From Goleter apudmare HA4340-LM2 (lineage in GTDB: Bacteria; Cyanobacteriota; Cyanobacteriia; Cyanobacteriales; Nostocaceae): a stretch of 64,000 nt of DNA. Position 1 is the first letter of the stretch. Each line of letters begins with the position of its first letter. A program made the position numbers and the translations under genes. Below are positions 29,181 to 38,304 of this stretch, one piece after another. The notes beneath the pieces are model-generated. The model was not told the origin of the DNA, made no database searches, and saw nothing but the letters and a program-made list of their open reading frames with translations. The stretch is from positions 1 to 64,000 of the forward strand of contig JAHHHF010000086.1 in assembly GCA_019359495.1 (NCBI GenBank). The letters run 5' to 3'.

Positions 29181-29945
29181 TTATACTTCATAGGCTGCGG
29201 TAATTAAGGATAAGGCAAAAATAGGGGCTGTCACTGCTCTTAAGATGCGACGCCCAAGAGAAACTGGTTGAAATCCAGAGGCGATCGCATTCTCTACTTC
29301 TATTGGCGTCCATCCTCCCTCTGGCCCAGTAGCAATGACAACTGTTTTTTGCTTTCGACTCCACTCAGCCGAACTGTTATTTACTGTTTGTTGTTTGTTT
29401 AAGTAATTGAGGAGGTGGGGGTAATCTCCTCGCGCCTCACAGATGTATTTCTGGCTATTTACTAATGATAAATGACTAATAACTAATGACAAACCAGTAT
29501 TAAAAGCAACAGGTTCTAAAATTATCGGGACAAAAGAACGCTCTGATTGCTCGGCGGCTTCGGCGGCTATCCGTCGCCAGCGTTCGAGCTTTTGTGGACT
29601 GGGATGCAATAAGGTGCGATCGCTCAATACTGGTGCAATAGTCGTGACTCCTAACTCCGTACAAGTTCGTACTACTTCATCAAACCCATTACCTTTAGGT
29701 AACGCCATCATCAGCGTAATCGATACAGGTAATTCAGTTTGCACCAACAGCGATTCTAAAACCTGCCCTTGCTCCCCTGCTAGCTGCGTCAACCACCATT
29801 TACCTTGTCCATCCATCGCAATAAAGCGATCACCTTCCCGTAACCGCAACACACGCAATAGGTAATGCTGTTGTTCTGGGGTGAGCAAAATTTGCCCTTG
29901 TTGGAGTTGCGAGGGTGCGATCGCAATTCTTTGTAGTTGGGACAT
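29181..29945 (-). CDS. rsmE: 16S rRNA (uracil-1498-N3)-methyltransferase
   Basis: A SPOUT methyltransferase of 254 residues that methylates U1498 of 16S rRNA using SAM. Motifs: an N-terminal PUA-like part (LTPEQQHYLLRVLRLREGDRF), CTELGVTTIAPVLSDRT, and the knot VIATGPEGGWTPIE with SLGRRILRAVTAP. I start it at the ATG at 29945 because the open frame upstream to 30014 runs through a perfect intergenic palindrome. The middle (about residues 164-196) carries an insert-like segment SLVISHLSLVNSQ encoded by AT-rich repeat-like DNA. Confidence 0.9.
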   Translation of the reverse strand: MSQLQRIAIAPSQLQQGQILLTPEQQHYLLRVLRLREGDRFIAMDGQGKWWLTQLAGEQGQVLESLLVQTELPVSITLMMALPKGNGFDEVVRTCTELGVTTIAPVLSDRTLLHPSPQKLERWRRIAAEAAEQSERSFVPIILEPVAFNTGLSLVISHLSLVNSQKYICEARGDYPHLLNYLNKQQTVNNSSAEWSRKQKTVVIATGPEGGWTPIEVENAIASGFQPVSLGRRILRAVTAPIFALSLITAAYEV

Positions 29946-29967
29946 GATAATAATTTGTAATTCGTAT

Positions 29968-29995
29968 GTAGGGGCGAACGGTTGTTCGCCCCTAC
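29968..29995. repeat. Perfect intergenic palindrome
   Basis: GTAGGGGCGAAC and GTTCGCCCCTAC form perfect 12-base arms around a GGTT loop. Elements of this type recur between genes in Nostoc genomes. It lies between sir and rsmE. Confidence 0.8.
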
Positions 29996-30035
29996 TGTCC
30001 CATTCTTTTTTCAAAATGGTATGGGATAATTCAGC

Positions 30036-31952
30036 TTACGGCAGGTTCTGGAAATAAGCTTCCAATGCTGCATTGACTAACTCAGTCATTGGTTTACCTT
30101 GGCTTTCTGCTGCTGCTTTCAGACGCAGATAAACATCATCCCTGAGACTCACCCGGTGGCGTGATTTACCGCTACTGCTGGCAGCTAGAGGGTCATAGGT
30201 GGCACTAAATTCGCGGATGGCGTCAAAACCTACGCGATCGCAAAAATCACCAAAGCTTTCTTTTGATTTTTTGGACTTTTTAAAGTAGACAAAAATCGGC
30301 TCTAAAAAGCTTTCTATATCGTTGTGGTGCAGCTTTTCTGTGTAAGCTTGGGCTAAACGCGTTTGGTGCGGTGAACCACCTAACCACACCTGGTATGATT
30401 CTGGGGCGCTACCCACAAAACCTAATTCTGCCATGTAAGGACGAGCGCAGCCGTTGGGACAGCCTGTCATCCTTACCACAAAATGTTCATTTTGTAAACC
30501 TAGTTTATCAAGTAGAGTGCGAATTCGCTCCAAAAGGCCGGGGATTGCCCGTTCTGATTCCGTAATCGCCAAGCCGCATGTAGGTAAAGCGGGACAAGCC
30601 ATTGCAAACCGTACTAGAGGTTCAATGGTACTGGGGTCAGAAACCACGCCACATCGGTCAAGAATATCTTGAATTGCTGACTGGTTTTCTGGTGCAATGT
30701 CGTAGAAAATTAAGTTTTGGTGGGGTGTCAAGCGCATGGGTAAGTTAAACTGCTCGACAATTTCCCTCAGGGCGGTTTTCAAGAGCAAAGAACCTTCGTC
30801 TTTAACCCGACCATTGTCAATGGAAATACCTAAGAACAGCTTGCCATCCCCTTGTTCTTGCCAACCAAGGAAGTCTTGATATTTGAATTCTGGTAGTTTT
30901 TTAAAAGGTGCGATTGCTTTACCAAAGTATTCCTCTACTTTGGTGCGGAATTGCTCGACGCCCCAATCGTTGATTAAGTATTTTAACCTGGCATGACGAC
31001 GGTCAGCGCGATCGCCATAATCTCTTTGGGTCGCTACAATTGCCTTCACCATGTCGTAAACATCATCCTTATCGACATAACCAATCGGATCTGCCAATCT
31101 AGCGAAGGTTTCTTCTTTATTGTGTGTTCGCCCCAAACCACCGCCAGCAAATACGTTAAATCCTTCAAGTTGCCCTTTTTTATTGGTAATCACTACCAAG
31201 GTCAAGTCTTGGGAATACAAATCAATAGAATTATCCCCAGGCACAGTCACGCAAGCCTTGAACTTGCGGGGCATATAATGAGTCCCGTAGATGGGTTCTT
31301 CTGTGTCATGGATGATTGTCCCATTGCCATTGCTTTGTCTTGCGGCTTTGACTTCTGGGCTTTCTTCGCCACTGATCACCTTTTCCCCATCTAGCCAAAT
31401 TTCGTAATAAGCGCCTGTTTGTGGGGAGAGCAAGTCAGCAATATTTTGGGCATACTCCCAAGCATACTGATATTCTGGACGATTTTTAAAAGGGGCTGGT
31501 GGTGCCATGACGTTGCGATTAAGATCACCACAAGCTCCCAAGGTCGAACCCAAATTTTTTACTATGGTGGCAATTGCTACCTTGAGATTTTTCTTTAAAA
31601 TCCCATGCAATTGAAAACCTTGACGGGTAGTAGCCCGTAAAGTGTGGTTGCCATATTCATCAGCCAACTTATCTAAAGCCAGATACAGCTGCGGCGGTAC
31701 TAAACCACCCGGATTTTTTGTCCGCAGCATCATCTGGTAATCTTTCTCCTGTCCCTTAACACGGTTATCGCGGTTATCCTGTTGGTAAGAGCCATGAAAC
31801 TTCAGAAGTTGTACCGCGTCTTCGCTAAAGTGAGTGGTGTCCTGAAGGGCTTCGGTTGCTACGGGTTCACGCAAAAAATTACTATTTTCTTTAATTCCTT
31901 CTACTTTAGAAGGCTTGGTCTTGGCGATCGGGGAAGGAGAAGATTTAACCAT
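30036..31952 (-). CDS. sir: Ferredoxin-sulfite reductase with a C-terminal RHH-like tail
   Basis: A 638-residue assimilatory sulfite reductase reducing sulfite to sulfide with reduced ferredoxin, using siroheme and a [4Fe-4S] cluster. The cluster cysteines are in CPALPTCG and [24 protein letters not shown] and TRQGFQLHG mark the siroheme pocket. The last about 45 residues (593-638; [20 protein letters not shown] and [13 protein letters not shown]) look like a ribbon-helix-helix DNA-binding segment, beyond the usual catalytic core. No sulfur-regulation partner lies next to it. Confidence 0.93.
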   Translation of the reverse strand: MVKSSPSPIAKTKPSKVEGIKENSNFLREPVATEALQDTTHFSEDAVQLLKFHGSYQQDNRDNRVKGQEKDYQMMLRTKNPGGLVPPQLYLALDKLADEYGNHTLRATTRQGFQLHGILKKNLKVAIATIVKNLGSTLGACGDLNRNVMAPPAPFKNRPEYQYAWEYAQNIADLLSPQTGAYYEIWLDGEKVISGEESPEVKAARQSNGNGTIIHDTEEPIYGTHYMPRKFKACVTVPGDNSIDLYSQDLTLVVITNKKGQLEGFNVFAGGGLGRTHNKEETFARLADPIGYVDKDDVYDMVKAIVATQRDYGDRADRRHARLKYLINDWGVEQFRTKVEEYFGKAIAPFKKLPEFKYQDFLGWQEQGDGKLFLGISIDNGRVKDEGSLLLKTALREIVEQFNLPMRLTPHQNLIFYDIAPENQSAIQDILDRCGVVSDPSTIEPLVRFAMACPALPTCGLAITESERAIPGLLERIRTLLDKLGLQNEHFVVRMTGCPNGCARPYMAELGFVGSAPESYQVWLGGSPHQTRLAQAYTEKLHHNDIESFLEPIFVYFKKSKKSKESFGDFCDRVGFDAIREFSATYDPLAASSSGKSRHRVSLRDDVYLRLKAAAESQGKPMTELVNAALEAYFQNLP

Positions 31953-32292
31953 TAGAGTTGTCTACTGTTCTCGATAAGGCATCAGTGGCTGCCGAAGCTG
32001 TAGGTTGAAATAAGCACCCATTCGGCCAATTGATCCCCGAAAATCCGGTCGGAATTATGAGGAATATTCTAATTTTAACATGGCAAAAGCCGGCTTTGAC
32101 AGTGAAGTAACACTTAACAAAACCAGCATCTTTAGTATATTGGTGTAAATAAACTCAATATTGTTTGGTTGTTGTAGACCGTTGACAGTTAACTTTATTC
32201 ATGTATCTGATCAACAACATCTGGTAGCCAAGGGAAATGAGAAGTCAGCGCATCACATTCTGCCTCATTTCCCTGATCCTTCTATATCTCAT
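31953..32292. other. Upstream region of sir
   Basis: A 340-base spacer containing the sir promoter and the 3' end of the barrel-protein gene. I looked for an NtcA site (GTA-N8-TAC) and found no good match. Confidence 0.4.
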
Positions 32293-32814
32293 CTATCTAA
32301 AGCGATAGCCTAAACCACCCTGGATGCTGACAGCAGAAGCACCACTGTTTTGGTACGTTTTCATGCCTACTGTGGCATTACTGTAAATGAGGAAGTTTTT
32401 GGCAACTTCAGACTCTACACCAGCTGTTAAAGCTACTCCGTCTCTGTCTCCTAGGGGAGTTTGTTTGCCATTGGCTTCTACGAAAGAGTAACCACCAGCT
32501 AGGAAAACATTAGTACCTTTAGCAATGGGTGCATCTACGGAAACTTGTGGGATGATAGCTGTCGTCTGATCAGTAAACAGAACTTGAGTCCGTGCAGAAA
32601 AGGGGGTAGGTCCTAATTTTAAACGGCCAGTTAAGTTACCACCAAATTGAGCATCTTGACCAATTTGTCCACCGTTAGTTACTCCAGCTGCAACACCAGC
32701 ACCTATGTAGCTAGCATCGGTACCATTTTTTGTTTGAGCAGCAGCTTGACCGGCACAAAGAACTAAAGAAGACAATGCAGAAATTGTTGCCAAAGACTTG
32801 ATTAACCGTTTCAT
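32293..32814 (-). CDS. Small outer-membrane beta-barrel-like protein
   Basis: A 173-residue exported protein. A signal peptide (MKRLIKSLATISALSSLVLC..., cleaved near AQAAAQ) precedes alternating polar/hydrophobic strands (RLKLGPTPFSARTQVLF, FLAGGYSFVE, FLIYSNATVGMKTY) and a C-terminal YRFR, with aromatic residues near the end as in barrel proteins. No enzymatic motif. It is monocistronic. Role unknown. Confidence 0.75.
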   Translation of the reverse strand: MKRLIKSLATISALSSLVLCAGQAAAQTKNGTDASYIGAGVAAGVTNGGQIGQDAQFGGNLTGRLKLGPTPFSARTQVLFTDQTTAIIPQVSVDAPIAKGTNVFLAGGYSFVEANGKQTPLGDRDGVALTAGVESEVAKNFLIYSNATVGMKTYQNSGASAVSIQGGLGYRFR

Positions 32815-33208
32815 AATTTGTGACCAAATTGTTTTTTGCTTTATACATTCAAAGTCGAAAGTTTTAGCATAATGTTCCAGAAAAATGCCGAATTTTATTA
32901 AATCATTGTTGCTATTAATGCACAGCCCTTAAAAGCAATTTATCTATCCAAGCTAATAAATAAAACGCTATAATTACGCACACTTAGTCTAATAAACCGG
33001 GAATTTTCCCTAAAGGTAGTCTCTTTGAAAAGTGGCACAATAGTTGGTAATCAAGATTAGTCAAAATTAGGTAGATAGAATATTCTTTGAGCATCCACTT
33101 GGGAAATTTTTCCCATAGGATAAAACCAAAAGCTGTAACAACTACGGCAACAAGCTTTTGAGGGAATCTATAAAGTAAAATTTTGGTAAGTTTCGTGGAG
33201 ATTGCATA
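32815..33208. other. Divergent promoter region
   Basis: A 394-base AT-rich spacer between the barrel-like gene and the ADP-ribosylglycohydrolase gene. No gene or structured element can be supported. Confidence 0.4.
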
Positions 33209-34150
33209 ATGCTAGCCGCTACAAAAACGTTGTCTGGTTTGATGGGTTTATGTGTCGGTGATGCATTGGGTGTACCAGTGGAGTTTACTAGCCGTGCCGA
33301 ACGCGTGAAATCTCCAGTCACAAAGATGCTGGGTTATGGCACATGGAACCAACCGCCAGGAACTTGGTCTGACGACAGCTCCTTGACATTTTGCCTAGCA
33401 GAGAGTCTTTGCAGGGGTTATTCCTTGGATACCATAGCCAATTCCTTTTGGCGCTGGTACAAGGCAGCTTATTGGACTCCTCGTGGCGAATTATTTGATA
33501 TTGGCACTACTACCCATGCAGCAATTATGCGCCTGAAACAGGGAATTCTACCGAGACAAGCAGGCGGTAAGGTAGAAAGTACCAACGGCAATGGTTCTTT
33601 GATGAGAATTTTGCCAATGGCTTATTGTCATAAAATCTTAACTTTTAACGAGTTAATTTCCCGGGTACATGATGTTTCTGCGATTACTCATGCCCATGCG
33701 CGATCGCAAATGGCCTGCGGCATCTATATTAGTATTGCGGTTTATCTACTGAAAGGGTTCGACCCCCAAACGGCTTATTTGCAAAGCCTAGAAAAAATCC
33801 AAACAATTTATTCTGTGCGCGAATACCTTCTAGAAAGACCTCATTTTTCCAGAATCTACAGTGGTGAGATTGCCCAGCTACCTGTGGAAGAGATTAATTC
33901 TGGTGGCTATGTGATTGATACCCTGGAGGCATCCCTGTGGTGTTTGTTAAACAGCTCATCCTACTCCGAAGCTGTCTTGAAAGCTGTGAATCTCGGTGGA
34001 GACACAGATACTACAGCCGCAGTCACAGGTGGGTTAGCCGGAATTTACTACGGGGTGGATAATATTCCCCAAGATTGGATTAACCAAATTGCCCGCAAAC
34101 AGGACATCATCAACTTGGCAACCCGGTTTGCGGTTGCTGTTTATAGTTGA
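33209..34150 (+). CDS. ADP-ribosylglycohydrolase family protein
   Basis: A 313-residue protein of the ADP-ribosylglycohydrolase (DraG/ARH) fold. Metal-binding acidic residues are seen in GDALGVPVEF, WSDDSSLTFCLA and GGDTDTTAAVTGGLAG. The family removes ADP-ribose from protein side chains or hydrolyses related nucleotides. A DraG role on nitrogenase reductase cannot be assumed: no DraT or nif gene is nearby. Confidence 0.87.
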   Translation: MLAATKTLSGLMGLCVGDALGVPVEFTSRAERVKSPVTKMLGYGTWNQPPGTWSDDSSLTFCLAESLCRGYSLDTIANSFWRWYKAAYWTPRGELFDIGTTTHAAIMRLKQGILPRQAGGKVESTNGNGSLMRILPMAYCHKILTFNELISRVHDVSAITHAHARSQMACGIYISIAVYLLKGFDPQTAYLQSLEKIQTIYSVREYLLERPHFSRIYSGEIAQLPVEEINSGGYVIDTLEASLWCLLNSSSYSEAVLKAVNLGGDTDTTAAVTGGLAGIYYGVDNIPQDWINQIARKQDIINLATRFAVAVYS

Positions 34151-34199
34151 TTTGGGGAATAGAGAATGGAAAGTTAGCAAATGACAAATAACCAATACC

Positions 34200-34535
34200 C
34201 TATTCTCCATCACCTTTTATCTGTTCAGAAATCCATTGTAGGTAAGCTTGAGAACCAGCAACAATCGGCAGAGCAATAATTTCTGACACTTCATAGGAAT
34301 GGATTTCCCGAATTTTGGCTTCTAAAAGGGGAAATTGTGCCAAATCGGTTTTAATGAGCAACTGCCATTCATGCTCTGTGTGCATTTCCCCTTGCCAGGT
34401 GTAAATTGAGTGGATTGGCAACAGACTTACACAAGCGGCTAGTTTGCCTTCCACAAGGGCATTGGCAATTGCTTCTGCTTCCTGGAAGTTGGCAGCTGTC
34501 GCCAATACGACACCATAGCCAGCAGGTGTATCCAT
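34200..34535 (-). CDS. cutA: Divalent-cation tolerance protein CutA
   Basis: A 111-residue CutA1 family protein, a trimeric ferredoxin-like fold. The family pattern is seen in VVLATAANFQEAEAIANALVEGKLAACVSLLP and SIYTWQGEMHTEHEWQLLIKT. Its physiological role is disputed. Overlapping the upstream HTH gene is avoided by only 5 bases, so the two are likely co-transcribed. Confidence 0.93.
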   Translation of the reverse strand: MDTPAGYGVVLATAANFQEAEAIANALVEGKLAACVSLLPIHSIYTWQGEMHTEHEWQLLIKTDLAQFPLLEAKIREIHSYEVSEIIALPIVAGSQAYLQWISEQIKGDGE

Positions 34536-34540
34536 AACAT

Positions 34541-35569
34541 TTAAACCGTCGTGGATAAGGAGTAAACCTGACCATCAATTAACAGCCTTGTGATGCCTTT
34601 AGCTTGTAAATGAGTACGAGCCTTTTGCAACATTTTACTGTCGGGAACTTTAATCACGCGATCGCGCTTGGTAGAAAAGCGCTTGGCTACGCGGTGGTTA
34701 TCAAACACTGGTAGAGTTCTTTGCTGAGTTTCGATGTTGGGAATTTGCCCCAAATCACCAAAGTCTTTAAGTGGTCGGGTAATTAATTCTGAGGCGCGGT
34801 CAATTACTAGATAGCAAGTTTTGGGAAAATGAGCTGCCGACAATGGTAAGACTTGAACTGGTGCTTCACCAGGTCTGCGTCTTGTAACTAGAGGTGTTGA
34901 CTCTTCAAAGTCTTCATCTTCAAAGTCTTCATCATCGTAGTCTTCATCTTCTAAGTCTTCCTCCAAATCTTCTAAATCATCTGAATCGTCTAGTAAATCT
35001 TCACTCAGTATTTGAGCAAAAACGTTAATCCTTGGAGGTTCCTCCTCTAAGCGAGGAGTGGGAATACTAGCAATTTCTCCTCGCAGTTTCGGCCCAGGGA
35101 TGCTTGGTATTTCTGATGGCTTTTTGTCCGCAATTTCTAATTTTTCTGGATCTGGTATCTTCAGTTTGCCCTCTGCGGAGGAACGCCGTCGCACCCTTCT
35201 AATTGCGGAATTAGAGTCCGTATCATCCTCTTCTTCCTGGGGTTCTGCCGCTACTACTGCTGGTTCAACGTGAGACGACTCCAAGCGGGAGCTTTCCCTG
35301 CTAGGAAGTTCTGGCTGTGGCTGGCTCAACAGTGGCAATTGCTCATAGCTAACCTGTGCCCTACCCTCAGGCGTTCTCGCTGCCCGTTTTAAAGAAACGA
35401 GGTATTCGTATTCCTCTTCAGGCAAGGTACTTTTGAGCAGGCGGCTAATCGTTGAGTTACTCACACCATAGCGTTCTGCCAAAGTTGAGGTTGTTTCGGC
35501 AGTTTCTCGATATAACTTAAGAATTTCTTGTTTGTCAGGTTCTGTTAGTTTTCTCACGGTAGACACCAA
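34541..35569 (-). CDS. Helix-turn-helix protein with acidic linker
   Basis: A 342-residue protein. The first 55 residues contain a transposase/Hin-like helix-turn-helix (EILKLYRETAETTSTLAERYGVSNSTISRLLK). A long acidic linker follows with repeated DEDF/EDLED units near residues 190-225, encoded by repeated CTTCATC-type DNA on the plus strand. The C-terminal 110 residues form a second conserved domain (HFPKTCYLVIDRASELITRPL). No catalytic motif. A conserved cyanobacterial DNA-binding protein of unknown role; it is followed by cutA and preceded by a membrane protein gene. Confidence 0.75.
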   Translation of the reverse strand: MVSTVRKLTEPDKQEILKLYRETAETTSTLAERYGVSNSTISRLLKSTLPEEEYEYLVSLKRAARTPEGRAQVSYEQLPLLSQPQPELPSRESSRLESSHVEPAVVAAEPQEEEDDTDSNSAIRRVRRRSSAEGKLKIPDPEKLEIADKKPSEIPSIPGPKLRGEIASIPTPRLEEEPPRINVFAQILSEDLLDDSDDLEDLEEDLEDEDYDDEDFEDEDFEESTPLVTRRRPGEAPVQVLPLSAAHFPKTCYLVIDRASELITRPLKDFGDLGQIPNIETQQRTLPVFDNHRVAKRFSTKRDRVIKVPDSKMLQKARTHLQAKGITRLLIDGQVYSLSTTV

Positions 35570-35578
35570 AAATCTTTT

Positions 35579-36436
35579 TTAAGCTCTTTTTCGTCCGCGC
35601 TCCCGCCGCGATCGGCTCAATGATGTGTCGTATTCTAAGGTAGCACCCATGCTAAATAACACTCCACTCCACACCCAGAATACTTCCAGTATCTCCCCAC
35701 TTTGATAATTGGGAATCGAATTTGTGGCGTAGTTAAACCACATATCTGCAATGTATAGCGAAAATGCTGCGGCTGCAATCATTCTCCAAGATTGGGCAAC
35801 TCGTCCCCCCCAAAAGGCTAAAAGTAAAGTGGTGGCAATAATTAATATAGCTACATCGCTGACGACATAAAACCAGCTCAAAATAGTGCCTAGTAAATCT
35901 AGAGATTTTGCCTGTTGTAGAGAAATCCACCAAGCCAATAAACTGCCAAACACTGCAATTGCCAACACAATCAACCATTGCCATCTTTCTAGATTAATTC
36001 GCCTATGAGCTGCTGCCAACACCATGCCTGCACCCAGGAACAGATAAGTCACTACAAAAAACACATCACCGATAGATACATCCAAATCTTCTGGTTTTAA
36101 GACTATTTCCGTATAACCGAAAAATATCCCTCCCAGGAAATAAGACAGCATACCTATGCCGATGGCGAGCCAAACATTCCGACCGCTGACAATTTGGGGG
36201 CTACGCCAATTCCTTAAGCATAAGATACCGGCGCTCAGATAAGCTAACGCTTCAAAAATATTTGTGCCGATCACATACCACTCGGCACGACTTTCGCTGC
36301 CATCTGCCCCCGGAACTTTGGCGCTAAACAATAAAAAGTATAGCAGCGCCAGCACCCCCCAGCCCATATTCAGCAAGATGATGTTTTGAGTAGTGAAAAT
36401 AGATGAACGGTAGGAGTTGTCGTAAGAAGTACTCAT
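35579..36436 (-). CDS. Multi-spanning membrane protein, conserved in cyanobacteria
   Basis: A protein of about 285 residues with roughly eight hydrophobic helices, for example GWGVLALLYFLLF, LAIGIGMLSYFLGGIFFG, FFVVTYLFLGAGMVLAA and LLGTILSWFYVVSDVAILII, and a basic tail (SRSRRERGRKRA). I chose the ATG at 36436; an in-frame GTG at 36460 would add eight residues. It lies 9 bases upstream of the HTH gene, suggesting a three-gene unit with cutA. I do not recognise a function. Confidence 0.72.
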   Translation of the reverse strand: MSTSYDNSYRSSIFTTQNIILLNMGWGVLALLYFLLFSAKVPGADGSESRAEWYVIGTNIFEALAYLSAGILCLRNWRSPQIVSGRNVWLAIGIGMLSYFLGGIFFGYTEIVLKPEDLDVSIGDVFFVVTYLFLGAGMVLAAAHRRINLERWQWLIVLAIAVFGSLLAWWISLQQAKSLDLLGTILSWFYVVSDVAILIIATTLLLAFWGGRVAQSWRMIAAAAFSLYIADMWFNYATNSIPNYQSGEILEVFWVWSGVLFSMGATLEYDTSLSRSRRERGRKRA

Positions 36437-36580
36437 AGGACTTGAATTATGTAAATACACTCTGGCAGGATTTTGGTGTGTAGGACTGTGGGTGTGAGAA
36501 ATCTAGGCAACAGGGAGTTAATCAATTGCTCTTGCTTGGCATGTACAAGATGGCAGCAATTTTGTTCTAAAATCTCCATG

Positions 36581-37240
36581 CTATTGCCACAGTTTACTCA
36601 TTGGTGATTGATTTAGCCAACTGATGAATAGCGATCGCTCTCCTTCTGGCATATCCTGTAAGCGATCGACCACTGGATGAGCAAAATTAGCATTGCCAAA
36701 ATAGGTTTTTCCTAATCTGTGCAGTTCTTGCAAGAAGATAATCACATGACTTTCTTGCCAAGGGGGCAGTTTAGCCTCATCCAGTGGCTCTTGAGAGAGC
36801 AAAAATTTCAGTGCTTCTGGGGAAGATGTTTTGGGAAATTGCTTCTGTCGCATGACTTCAGCCAGATCTTTCTCAAATAAAGCTGCTTGCCGAGTACCCA
36901 AGAAATCTTCAATGTCCATATAAACAGCTTGCAGTAGAAAAATACTGGCTTGGACAAAAATTCCGGTTTTGGCATGACTACCCGTATCACTGTCTAGCTG
37001 CTCTAAGCGCACCTTGCCCCAGACGCTATAGCGATCGGGTTCTTCCAGTAAAACACAGGCTTTACCGCGATTATCAGTCAATTCTCTCCACAAGCTTCTA
37101 GCTTCTTCCTCTTGACTAGCTTTAAAGACACTAATCAGGCGAAAGGTTTGCCCCTGATAATGAAGGATCGGCACCTGCTGATCCCGCTTTGGGTGCTGAA
37201 TGCTTGATATTTCAACATCCTGCCGTTTGAGAATAAACAT
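36581..37240 (-). CDS. Conserved cyanobacterial protein (219 aa)
   Basis: A 219-residue soluble protein without a recognisable catalytic motif. The N-terminus (MFILKRQDVEISSIQHPKRD) and the C-terminal SWLNQSPMSKLWQ are reminiscent of a cyanobacterial family of unknown function (possibly named after Npun_F0813; from memory, unchecked). No membrane segment. It stands alone between the membrane-protein gene and a tRNA region. Confidence 0.7.
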   Translation of the reverse strand: MFILKRQDVEISSIQHPKRDQQVPILHYQGQTFRLISVFKASQEEEARSLWRELTDNRGKACVLLEEPDRYSVWGKVRLEQLDSDTGSHAKTGIFVQASIFLLQAVYMDIEDFLGTRQAALFEKDLAEVMRQKQFPKTSSPEALKFLLSQEPLDEAKLPPWQESHVIIFLQELHRLGKTYFGNANFAHPVVDRLQDMPEGERSLFISWLNQSPMSKLWQ

Positions 37241-37601
37241 GGCACTAGCAAATAACTCCTCACAGGGGCGTTCTCAATATGCGATTTATAATGCCATTTG
37301 GCAGCATCGCCAAGAGTGCGATTACTTAGCAGTCATGTAGGGTGAACTTCTTTGCAATAGCAAGAAGCTACCCTATGCTTGGCTGCCCAGAGGGCGTCTA
37401 CGCTAAGGGGTCAAGTACCCATCGACAATACAATATATCTAACCAATAGGCCATTTACTGCGTTTTTGGTGTACATTGACTGCCTAGCGTCTAGGATCTT
37501 AGCCTTGCTAGTACTAAATCTGCAATTTTAGCTTGCTTGTTCTTGGGTAAAAGAGATATAATTTGTAAATATGACTCTTCAATGAGCCATAACTTTTATA
37601 T
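37241..37601. other. Intergenic region upstream of tRNA-Arg
   Basis: A 361-base spacer. It has a hairpin at 37338-37375, TAGGGT/ACCCTA outside CTTCTT/AAGAAG, and nearby a GCCCAGAGGGCGTCTACGC tract of the kind repeated in Nostoc genomes. No gene is supported. Confidence 0.45.
37338..37375. repeat. Imperfect palindromic element
   Basis: Outer arms TAGGGT and ACCCTA plus inner arms CTTCTT and AAGAAG, separated by a small internal loop. Probably a repeated intergenic hairpin. Confidence 0.5.
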
Positions 37602-37675
37602 GGGCGCGTAGCTCAGTTGGATAGAGCATCCGCCTTCTAAGCGGATGGTCGCAGGTTCGAGCCCTGCCGCGCCTG
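37602..37675 (+). tRNA. tRNA-Arg (anticodon UCU)
   Basis: Cloverleaf on the plus strand. Acceptor GGGCGCG/CGCGCCT (first pair G-U), D arm AGCTCAGTTGGATAGAGC, anticodon stem TCCGC/GCGGA with loop CTTCTAA giving TCT, T arm GCAGGTTCGAGCCCTGC. Discriminator G, no encoded CCA. Confidence 0.95.
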
Positions 37676-37876
37676 TTTTAACTAAATACAAAAATTTTTC
37701 AGACGTAGTCTACTTTGAAATGATTCAATGCTTAGTGATCTGTCAGATTGATATTGACTATGCAAATAATTTACCCGATAAAAAATCGTAGTCAACAATA
37801 TGTGCAAAGAACTCACTTATTGAAAATCCGAGCCTTTCATAAACTCTACAACAGTTAAGTATATCCTTAATAAAAA

Positions 37877-37948
37877 AGCCCGTGACGAGGATTGAACTCG
37901 TGACCTCACCCTTACCAAGGGTGTGCTCTACCACTGAGCCACACGGGC
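37877..37948 (-). tRNA. tRNA-Thr (anticodon GGU)
   Basis: Cloverleaf on the minus strand. Acceptor GCCCGTG/CACGGGC, anticodon stem CACCC/GGGTG with loop TTGGTAA giving GGT, T loop GAGTTCAATCC. It lies about 85 bases downstream of tRNA-Tyr on the same strand, and the two are probably co-transcribed. Confidence 0.95.
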
Positions 37949-38030
37949 AAAACGTGAATCTTGTTTTTGAGTTGAGAGTTATAATCCTGGCAACTACCAC
38001 CAGGAGATTATAACTCAGAACTTTCAGAAG

Positions 38031-38116
38031 TGGTGGGCCGGGCTGGATTTGAACCAGCGTAGGCGTAAACCAACGGATTTACAGTCCGTCTCCATTAACC
38101 ACTCGGACACCGACCC
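38031..38116 (-). tRNA. tRNA-Tyr (anticodon GUA), CCA encoded
   Basis: A class II-type tRNA on the minus strand with acceptor GGGTCGG/CCGGCCC, anticodon stem ACGGA/TCCGT with loop CTGTAAA giving GTA, a long variable arm and T arm GCTGGTTCAAATCCAGC. The discriminator A is followed by CCA in the DNA (38031-38033), unlike the other tRNAs here. Confidence 0.95.
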
Positions 38117-38304
38117 ATTTGTCTCACGATTATCAATCGTAGCATCAGTCTTTAAAAATTGCAATGGGTTAAATAAAAATCATTGCAGAAGGGAATTGGG
38201 CATAGGGAATAGCTGATAGAAGGAAGGCAGAAGGGAAGAATTTAAGACTTTGTTCTGTGTACTCCTGATGAATAAGGAAGCTACTTTTCCCCGTGCCCCA
38301 TGCC

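Noticed and set aside
29946-30014. N-terminal extension of rsmE
   Set aside because: It is formed by a perfect intergenic palindrome and has no family similarity.
31953-32292. NtcA binding site upstream of sir
   Set aside because: A GTA was found but the second half is ACA rather than TAC at the required spacing.
33209-34150. DraG acting on nitrogenase reductase
   Set aside because: The family is broad and no DraT or nif gene is near, so only the family name is given.
37758-38000. Open frame on the minus strand
   Set aside because: It is produced by the tRNA-Thr gene and its flanks and shows no protein features.
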